The notes below the pieces were generated by a model that saw nothing but the letters and a program-made list of their open reading frames with translations, did not search any database and was not told the origin of the DNA. From positions 1-26,955 of IMG/VR virus record IMGVR_UViG_3300028800_000278: DNA of 26,955 nucleotides; one strand, 5' to 3'. The translations under genes were made by a program, and so were the position numbers. The DNA is from a virus. This document shows positions 21,700-26,955 of this stretch, piece by piece. Each line of letters begins with the position of its first letter. Within the stretch, counting starts at the first letter, position 1.

Positions 21700-22446
21700 T
21701 TATTTCGTTGCGGAGCGCTCAAGGTGCCAGTCAAGCCCGCTCGTTATGGTTGGACGGGTATGATTCAGAACCGAGTCAACGTCCGCGCGGCGCGCCGCGA
21801 TAACCGCCGCAAGCGCGTTCGCGCGAGCGCGAAGCAAGGAGGCTTCGGGCTCTTGCGCCGGCGGAGCCGCCGGAGCCGGAACCGAAACCGCCGGAGCGCC
21901 GCCGGCCCGATGTTCGCGAACCTCTTCCGGCTCGCCATCCGGCCAAAGGGAGCGCGCTGAAACTGTCGTTTGCGGGTACGCCGGATAAGTCACCGGGGAA
22001 ACGTCGTACAGGTCAACGTCAATCAACTCGCGGATAACCTGAAAGGTTCCGTCCGCCGCCTTCTCTTCCCGCCAGTTTTGCTTATTGACGGAGAAAGCGA
22101 AGGAACACTGGTCGACGTCCTTGCGCCGGATTGACGTTAGAACGTCTCGCCCGGTTTGGGTATCCGGGACGTCGCAATCGTAATTGAGCCCTACGGGGTC
22201 TTCGGCAAGCGAAAGGGTTCCCGCTTTGGTCCGACCTAAAATTAAGTTCGGGTCATGGTTGAAAAGACAGCGAACGTCGGGAGCCGCCCCGAGACACCGC
22301 GTAAAAGCGCCGGGAAGGATAACCTCGCGGAAGCCGCCCAGGTCTTCGGAAAGTTGATTATGTACCGCCGCGTAACCGCTAATGATCTTTCCGTCCTCGC
22401 TCGCGCGAATTTCCATACCCTTGAATACCCTAACTTCTCTTTTCAT
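21700..22446 (-). CDS. HK97-family prohead protease (peptidase U35/S78)
   Basis: 248 residues from ATG 22446, with GAGGGCGG upstream. The open frame extends to 22656, but that part mirrors the portal gene and is Arg/Ser noise. Landmarks: SGYAAVHNQLSEDLGGFREV, LPGAF, LFNHDPNLILGRTKAGTL with catalytic His64, a D/G-rich turn, and DVDQCSFAFSVNKQNW with catalytic Ser115. Then comes LYDVSPVTYPAYPQTTVSA. The last ~70 residues are Ala/Pro-rich and then helical. It cleaves the capsid delta domain during maturation and digests itself. Confidence 0.93.
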   Translation of the reverse strand: MKREVRVFKGMEIRASEDGKIISGYAAVHNQLSEDLGGFREVILPGAFTRCLGAAPDVRCLFNHDPNLILGRTKAGTLSLAEDPVGLNYDCDVPDTQTGRDVLTSIRRKDVDQCSFAFSVNKQNWREEKAADGTFQVIRELIDVDLYDVSPVTYPAYPQTTVSARSLWPDGEPEEVREHRAGGAPAVSVPAPAAPPAQEPEASLLRARANALAAVIAARRADVDSVLNHTRPTITSGLDWHLERSATK

Positions 22447-22480
22447 TTCCGCCCTCGTTACTCTTGATTTGTCCGCCGGC

Positions 22481-24190
22481 CTACTCCGCCGCGAGCGCCG
22501 CCGCTTCGCCGGCCCGCCGCGCCGTCTCAATATGAAGCGCCTTAAATGCGCGCTTGAGTTCCGCCATTGCCACCTGGTCCGTATCGTTCGCGTCCCATCC
22601 CGCCGCGCGCTTATGAAGCCCCGGCAAGTAATCCGAAACAACCGCGCTTGACTCATTCCAGCCGTCTAAAAGACCCAGCTTCGCCGCGTAAACGTCTCTT
22701 ATTTGCTCCGCCAGGCTGAGCAAAGCCGGCTTGAATACATCGGAAATAGAGCCCAAATCGCGCGAAGACCGACGGCATACGCGAGCCACTCCGTCGCGAA
22801 ACATCGCAATATACGCGAGCGCAAACCGCCGCGCTTGCCGGCCCTCTTGCTCTTCCGGCTTGTCACCGGGCTTTGCCATTGCCCCCGGCTCCGGCTTCGC
22901 CGCCGGCTTCCCGCCGCCGTTTTCCGGCAACAGGTTGTCAAGGTTCTGCATGTTTACCGGCGCGTAGTACACGTCGCCGGCCCCGCCTATCGGGTTCTCT
23001 CCCATATCGCGCCGAACGTCATTCGCGGAAAAGAAGCCCCATTGCCGGCCAAGCGCGTACCCTTGCATAGTCGTTGCAAAGTCGCCGCGTAGCCGCTCGC
23101 GCAGGTCAAACTCGATTTCATACCGGCCCGAATTCCGCCCGGTTGTCGGCAAAAGCTTGCGAGCTAACTCCTGCTCCCATCGCACTACGTAGGGTCTCAG
23201 GGTGTCAGTTACAAACTGCAAAGACTGTTGTTCGTGGTTGGAGTTGCTGAGCCGGGTTGTGTCGCCGGCCATATGCGGAGGTACGTTAAAGAGCGCGCAT
23301 ATATCCGTCCGGGTGTACTTCCGACTTTCAAGAAATTGCGACTCTTCCGGGCGAAGACTGATTTGTTGATACTTCCAATTGCCGGGAATAACCGCCGTCC
23401 TTCCCTGGTTAATTCCGGCTTGCATCGCTTGCCAAGAGTCTTTTACTTGCGAAATTGTTTTCTCATCGGGCTTCGAACCGTCCGCCGGAGAGAGAACCCC
23501 GCCGGGGGTACTGCCGTTGCCAAAGAAGCGCGCGCCGAATTTCTCCGCCGCCCGCCCTAGCCCGATAGTTTGTTTTGCCTGTTGTACCGGAGAAAGACCC
23601 AGGAGACCGTCAAACGAAAAGAGCGGAATATGCAAAACCGCTTCCGGGGGCAAGTACCGCGATTCCCCCATCTTTTCTCCGTCCGTGGTCTTGTAAGCGA
23701 TATTGCCGTCTTTGAGTCTAACCGGCTTTGTCTTGTGCGGGTGTAAGGGGTCAAGCCGCGCGACCTTGCCCGCCGCGTTTTTAGTAATCTGAGCGTAGCA
23801 ATTGCCGGTTAGAGCCGCGCTCCCCGTTAACGCTTCGAAGAAACTGAACGCCGTCATTTCGGGGTTAGGTTGGTAGCGCAAGAGCCCGTACAGGTCGTGG
23901 TCAATCGCTTCTTTCCGGCCCGCATCCGTCATTTCCTTAACCTTGACGGGAAGGGAGGCAATTGATTGCGCGATAATGCGAACGCAGACATAGACCGTGA
24001 TATGTTGGAGCGCGGTAAAGTCGTTAATATTCTCTCCGCTCTCCGTCAATTCCCCGGAAAACAACCACGCCCAAAAGCCCGGCCCCCCGAGCGGTACCGC
24101 CGGGTTGTTGAGTGGGTTTCCGTCTCGCGCCTGGCCATAGCCGTACACCGCCGCGCCGATACTCGCGCCTAGCCGTTGAAATAGGTTCAT
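22481..24190 (-). CDS. HK97-type portal protein with C-terminal extension
   Basis: 569 residues from ATG 24190 (AAAGAAA only as ribosome site; an in-frame TTG at 24205 has none). Landmarks of the portal family: FTALQHITVYVCVRIIAQS, PVKVKEMTDAGR, LRYQPNPEMTAFSFFEALT, GNCYAQITKNAAGKVARLDP, VLHIPLFSFDGLLGLSPVQQ, AEKFGARFFGNGSTPGGVLS, DICALFNVPPHMAGD, FVTDTLRPYVVRWEQELARK, and NDVRRDMGENPIGGAGDVYY. Beyond residue ~420 an extra ~150-residue helical extension continues past a PEPGAMAKPGDKPEEQEGR-like linker. The dodecamer forms the vertex for DNA entry and joins the connector. Portals of this family are usually ~400-450 residues, so the extension is unusual. Confidence 0.94.
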   Translation of the reverse strand: MNLFQRLGASIGAAVYGYGQARDGNPLNNPAVPLGGPGFWAWLFSGELTESGENINDFTALQHITVYVCVRIIAQSIASLPVKVKEMTDAGRKEAIDHDLYGLLRYQPNPEMTAFSFFEALTGSAALTGNCYAQITKNAAGKVARLDPLHPHKTKPVRLKDGNIAYKTTDGEKMGESRYLPPEAVLHIPLFSFDGLLGLSPVQQAKQTIGLGRAAEKFGARFFGNGSTPGGVLSPADGSKPDEKTISQVKDSWQAMQAGINQGRTAVIPGNWKYQQISLRPEESQFLESRKYTRTDICALFNVPPHMAGDTTRLSNSNHEQQSLQFVTDTLRPYVVRWEQELARKLLPTTGRNSGRYEIEFDLRERLRGDFATTMQGYALGRQWGFFSANDVRRDMGENPIGGAGDVYYAPVNMQNLDNLLPENGGGKPAAKPEPGAMAKPGDKPEEQEGRQARRFALAYIAMFRDGVARVCRRSSRDLGSISDVFKPALLSLAEQIRDVYAAKLGLLDGWNESSAVVSDYLPGLHKRAAGWDANDTDQVAMAELKRAFKALHIETARRAGEAAALAAE

Positions 24191-24224
24191 GGTTTTTCTT
24201 TGCAATGGAATTTAGGGTGAGAAG

Positions 24225-24256
24225 GGCGCGGAGCCTGAACGCCTCCGCTCCGCGCC
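24225..24256 (-). terminator. GC-rich hairpin between large terminase and portal genes
   Basis: Ten perfect pairs (GGCGCGGAGC 24225-24234 with GCTCCGCGCC 24247-24256) around a 12-base loop. The minus-strand flank reads CCTTCTCACCC, so the U-tract is weak. The arm shares CTCCGCGC with the terminators at 18.0 and 20.2 kb. Confidence 0.5.
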
Positions 24257-24275
24257 GCGATACCTGCCGTACCGC

Positions 24276-24327
24276 CGGCGGAGGGTCCGCTCCGCCGCTT
24301 CCCCGGCTCGCGCTTCGCGAAGCGCGA
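24276..24327. repeat. Two more inverted repeats in the terminase-portal gap
   Basis: 24276-24283 with 24290-24297 forms eight pairs around a six-base loop (CGGCGGAG/CTCCGCCG). A perfect 20-base palindrome, TCGCGCTTCGCGAAGCGCGA, spans 24308-24327, just before the terminase stop region. Together with the hairpin at 24225 they make this 129-base gap unusually structured. No function can be assigned from sequence alone. Confidence 0.6.
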
Positions 24328-24334
24328 AACTTGA

Positions 24335-26071
24335 TTAGATGGTAAAAGGCTTGAAGGGCTTCGCCTCTTCCGGCTCAATCATCGCCCGCGAGAGAGCCAT
24401 TATCGCCGCCACGACGCCGTCAATCTTGTTTTCAGGTCTTTCCTTGTTCGGGTAAATGTTGTCTTTTCTGTCATAGTGACAAACGATATTACTTATCATC
24501 CATGACATTACCGGATTGCCGTCGTGGTGAAACCGCCCGGCGCGAATGAGCGCGTCAAGTTCTTTCATCGGCTCCGAGAAGTTTAGAACGGTCGGCTTGA
24601 CTTCCACCATTTCAAGCCCCGACTCGATTAGATGGGTTGAAATCTGCGTAGCCTGAGTGGGGTCAAAAGCGATTTGTACAACTTCGAACCGCTCCGGCCA
24701 ACCCTTGATTTCTTCCTCGATTTCGTCAAAGCTTATGATTGTTCCCGGAGTAACCCGAAGGTGCCCCGACTTAACCCAGCCGACATATTGAGAGTTTTTC
24801 GAATCGCGAACCGTTTCCTCTGGCAGATAGAACCGGGGAAAGAAATAGTAATGTCGGAAGGTTTTGCCGGGGTCTTCTTTCCAGGCTTCGCCGCGTCCGT
24901 CCAGGTCTTTCCAGAAAATCTTGACAAGCGCCGCTATGTCAATCTTACTTGAAAGGTCAAGCCCTCCCATACACCGCGCGCCTTCAAAGTAACTTTCCTT
25001 TAGCTCCGCGTCCGAGCACGCCTTCCACTTGAACATATCCGCCCATGCAACGTCCGCATTGCACCATATGTTCAGGTGTTTCGTTAGGAAATTGTTTTGA
25101 GCGCTGGGGGTCTCAATCGCCTTTTGCGCGAGTTGCGCGACAACTTCCGGCATGACGCTAACCCTCCAATTAGGGTTAGCCTTCGCCCAAGTCTCCGGCT
25201 CCGTCCAGTCGTCTCCAGGGACGGGCGGGTCCGCCTTGTCATCCCCTTCGTCAATTGTGTAAATAATGCCAAAAACGGAATCATCTGAAATGGTACCGTT
25301 TAGAACCTTGACAGTATAGGAGCGAACCTCGAAACAAATCCCCGCCTGGTCCGTACCGGCGGTTGTAATGACCCATAGCAAAGACTGGTCGCGCTTGCCG
25401 GTTCCGGTCTCAAGAACGTCATAGACCGCGCGGGTAGGGTGTGCGTGCAGTTCGTCAATTATCGCAAGGTGAATGTTTTTTCCGTCAAGCGTATCCGCGT
25501 CCGCCGAAAGAGCCCGAAAGATACTTCCCGTTGACGGTTGAGTTAGCGCATGAGCGAGAACCTTGACCCCGAATTGCTTCCGGTAGCCCGCGCTCTTCCG
25601 GGCCATAGTTTGAGCAATTTCAAAAACAATTCGCGCCTGATCTTTCGTTGTCGCCGCTGAATAAACCTCGGCCCCGGCTTCGCCGTCCGCCGCCAAGCAA
25701 TAGAGCCCGATGCCGGCGGAAAGCGTCGACTTCGCGTTTCCGCGCGGTACTTCCGTATAGACCCGCCGAAAGCGCCGCTTGCCGTTGTCCTTCCGTACCC
25801 AGCCGAAGACCGACGCCACTATGAAGACTTCCCAAGGTTCAAGCTTGAGAAGTTGCCCCGCTTTCGGCCCCTTGATATGGGTTAGGAGTTGAAGAAAGTT
25901 GCAAGCCCGCGCCACAAGCGCCGGCTTCATAATATACGGAAACTCCGCCGACTCTTGCGCCGCTAGGTCTCTCAGGTGCCGCGCGCAAGCCGCGCGCGCG
26001 AAAGCACAAGCCGGCACTTCGCCCGCCGCCACTTGCCGCGCGTACTCGCTCGCCACTTGAAGGAATGTCAC
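24335..26071 (-). CDS. terL: Terminase large subunit (Terminase_1 / lambda-like ATPase-nuclease)
   Basis: 578 residues from GTG 26071, overlapping the small-subunit stop (GTGA). The ATPase half has a Walker A variant VPRGNAKST (108-116) and Walker B HLAIIDE (201-207). The coupling motif is WVITTAG near 233-239. The nuclease half begins with MGGLDLSSKID (Asp372), FDPTQATQ (Asp470), and ends KIDGVVAAIMALSRAM with a third acidic position near 558. The enzyme pumps DNA into the prohead and cuts the concatemer. HNH, small subunit and large subunit in this order are typical of cohesive-end phages. The downstream 129-base gap is rich in inverted repeats. Confidence 0.95.
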   Translation of the reverse strand: MTFLQVASEYARQVAAGEVPACAFARAACARHLRDLAAQESAEFPYIMKPALVARACNFLQLLTHIKGPKAGQLLKLEPWEVFIVASVFGWVRKDNGKRRFRRVYTEVPRGNAKSTLSAGIGLYCLAADGEAGAEVYSAATTKDQARIVFEIAQTMARKSAGYRKQFGVKVLAHALTQPSTGSIFRALSADADTLDGKNIHLAIIDELHAHPTRAVYDVLETGTGKRDQSLLWVITTAGTDQAGICFEVRSYTVKVLNGTISDDSVFGIIYTIDEGDDKADPPVPGDDWTEPETWAKANPNWRVSVMPEVVAQLAQKAIETPSAQNNFLTKHLNIWCNADVAWADMFKWKACSDAELKESYFEGARCMGGLDLSSKIDIAALVKIFWKDLDGRGEAWKEDPGKTFRHYYFFPRFYLPEETVRDSKNSQYVGWVKSGHLRVTPGTIISFDEIEEEIKGWPERFEVVQIAFDPTQATQISTHLIESGLEMVEVKPTVLNFSEPMKELDALIRAGRFHHDGNPVMSWMISNIVCHYDRKDNIYPNKERPENKIDGVVAAIMALSRAMIEPEEAKPFKPFTI

Positions 26072-26565
26072 TGCGTAACGTCACCGTCCGGGAGAACGTC
26101 TAGCGAATTCCAACCGCCGTCAAACAACCCCGGTTCCTCTTCCTGAGATAGCCGCTCCCGGCTCGCCGGGCTTAGTCCTAGTTCGTTCGCGAGCGCCCGG
26201 ATAAGTTCGGTTGCTTTCGCCAGGGTTGTAATTAGCGGGTTGGTCGCAACCCCGCGTTGAGTGGGAACCGCGATTAAAAGTTGCCCCTTGCCATCCGGCC
26301 CGCGCGTTGCGTTCAGTTGCCGCGAAGCGTCCCGCAAGATAACAACCCACCGGCAAAGCGCCGCAAGCATTTCCGAGTCCGCCCGCTTGATATGCGGAGC
26401 CACCGCGAGAACCTCACACCATACCCCGCGCTCAAGTTCCGCGAGATATTCCGGCGGGTCCGGTCTTCCGGCGGGAACAATTAGCCCCGATCTGTCAAGC
26501 GCGCGCTTGCCGGGGTTCCCCTCGGCAAGTTTTTGCTCTAACGGTTTTGGCTTTCTTCCCCTCAT
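26068..26565 (-). CDS. Terminase small subunit, P27 family
   Basis: 165 residues from ATG 26565, preceded by GAGGT. Starts with MRGRKPKPLEQKLAEGNPGK, the family hallmark, then DPPEYLAELERGVWCEVL, IKRADSEMLAALCRWVVILR, LITTLAKATELIRALANELG with helix-forming repeats and a final LSPASRERL. The small subunit binds DNA near the packaging site and directs the large subunit. It overlaps the large subunit by four bases. It is separated from the HNH gene by a 114-base gap that could hold the cos/pac region. Confidence 0.93.
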   Translation of the reverse strand: MRGRKPKPLEQKLAEGNPGKRALDRSGLIVPAGRPDPPEYLAELERGVWCEVLAVAPHIKRADSEMLAALCRWVVILRDASRQLNATRGPDGKGQLLIAVPTQRGVATNPLITTLAKATELIRALANELGLSPASRERLSQEEEPGLFDGGWNSLDVLPDGDVTQ

Positions 26566-26679
26566 AACCTCAATTTCAACCCTTTACAAATTCCCAATTT
26601 CGCGGGCATGTAAGTTTGACCAAGGCAACGGTCTACCGGCTCCGCCTGAAAACTTCATAGACCCCCCTACCCCTCTTGT
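26566..26679. other. Gap between HNH and small terminase; tiny ORF 26584-26658 possible
   Basis: Phage cos sites often lie near this position (between HNH and small terminase), but I cannot recognise one by sequence. A 24-residue minus-strand frame (ATG 26658, TAA 26584) has a strong ribosome site (GGGGGG six bases upstream) and could be a leader peptide; its product has no recognisable feature. The minus strand also carries GAAATTG twice just before the terminase start. Confidence 0.3.
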
Positions 26680-26955
26680 CTACCCAGGAGCCCGCCCGAA
26701 CCCGCCGTCCTCTTGCGCTGTCTTGCGCGAGTGGCAAGAGTGGCAGAGACCTTGTAAGTTGCCGTCGTCGTCGGTACCGCCGGCTTCTCTAGGTACGATA
26801 TGGTCAACGTCCGTACTCAGTACCAGGTGGCCAGGTAGGTTAAAGGGGTTCTTACATAGCGGGTCGCGCCGAAGTATCCGGGGTCTTGTCTTCTCTCGCC
26901 AATACCGCCCGTACCCGCGCTCCGCGCTTGACTCCCGGCTCGCGTCATAGACCCG
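26680..26955 (-). CDS. HNH endonuclease, 5' end cut by window edge
   Basis: The open frame runs from the right edge to TAG 26680-26682 (91 residues visible). Landmarks: RGYGRYWREKTRPRILRRDP-LCK, STDVDHIVPREAGGTDDDG, NLQGLCHSCHSRKTAQEDGG. The HNH core residues (D-H at the first His, the CxxC zinc pair at LCHSCHS and R/K after it) are all present. Free-standing HNH proteins next to terminase genes stimulate or specify cutting of cos ends with the large terminase subunit. The N-terminus lies outside the window; the only ATG near the edge is in another frame. Confidence 0.9.
   Translation of the reverse strand, partial: RVYDASRESSAERGYGRYWREKTRPRILRRDPLCKNPFNLPGHLVLSTDVDHIVPREAGGTDDDGNLQGLCHSCHSRKTAQEDGGFGRAPG

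Noticed and set aside
22447-22656. Upstream extension of the prohead protease
   Set aside because: It lies over the portal C-terminus in another frame, is Arg-rich without order, and the ATG at 22446 has a good ribosome site.
26261-26950. 229-residue plus-strand open frame opposite terminase small subunit and HNH
   Set aside because: Both minus-strand genes have clear family motifs; the plus product is Ser/Pro/Arg-rich shadow.
1-26955. CRISPR array, tRNA genes, insertion sequences or attachment sites
   Set aside because: No spaced direct repeats, cloverleaf-like sequences, transposase genes or duplicated core sites were seen when reading through.

Overview
This window is the late (structural and lysis) region of a tailed double-stranded DNA bacteriophage or prophage with a long non-contractile tail (siphovirus morphology). 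It is GC-rich (about 60 % by eye). Every well-supported gene lies on the minus strand, so the map reads from right to left. The module order DUF2460 - DUF2163 - NlpC/P60 - large tail-tip protein, preceded by a tape measure, resembles siphophages and gene transfer agents of Proteobacteria, especially Alphaproteobacteria. A Gram-negative proteobacterial host is therefore my best inference. No host gene, tRNA, integrase or repressor is in the window, so host and lifestyle remain open.

From right to left: an HNH endonuclease (cut by the right edge); P27-type small and Terminase_1-type large terminase subunits; a hairpin-rich gap; HK97-type portal, prohead protease and major capsid protein; a strong intrinsic terminator; head-tail connectors (gp6-like connector, a small unknown, head closure, HK97 gp10-like, DUF3168 terminator); a structured leader; the tail tube protein and a second intrinsic terminator; a two-frame tail assembly chaperone whose second part has no start codon; the tape measure; then the tail tip (DUF2460, a glycosyltransferase, a Pro/Ala-rich unknown, DUF2163, an NlpC/P60 peptidase, a 1188-residue J/GTA-like tip protein) and a collagen-like fibre with duplicated modules.

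Downstream of the fibre comes a lysis and membrane cassette. It has a coiled-coil protein with a C-terminal anchor, a lysozyme-fold endolysin, a coiled-coil protein with two membrane segments, and three very small membrane proteins chained by stop/start overlaps (one of 51 residues). A possible small plus-strand gene sits in the only gene-poor stretch (4562-4883).

The left end is an accessory module: a nucleoside 2-deoxyribosyltransferase-like protein, a dATP/dGTP diphosphohydrolase (MazZ-type) protein, a winged-helix/metallophosphoesterase protein, a small unknown, and a two-domain glycosyltransferase running off the left edge. The front half of this last protein is a paralogue of the glycosyltransferase in the tail-tip operon.

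The most interesting signals are the paired glycosyltransferases, the nucleotide-metabolism trio (which invites a check for modified DNA, including the 2-aminoadenine pathway), the start-less chaperone frame, and a family of intergenic hairpins sharing the minus-strand motif CTCCGCGC. These hairpins appear to divide the late operon into transcription segments.
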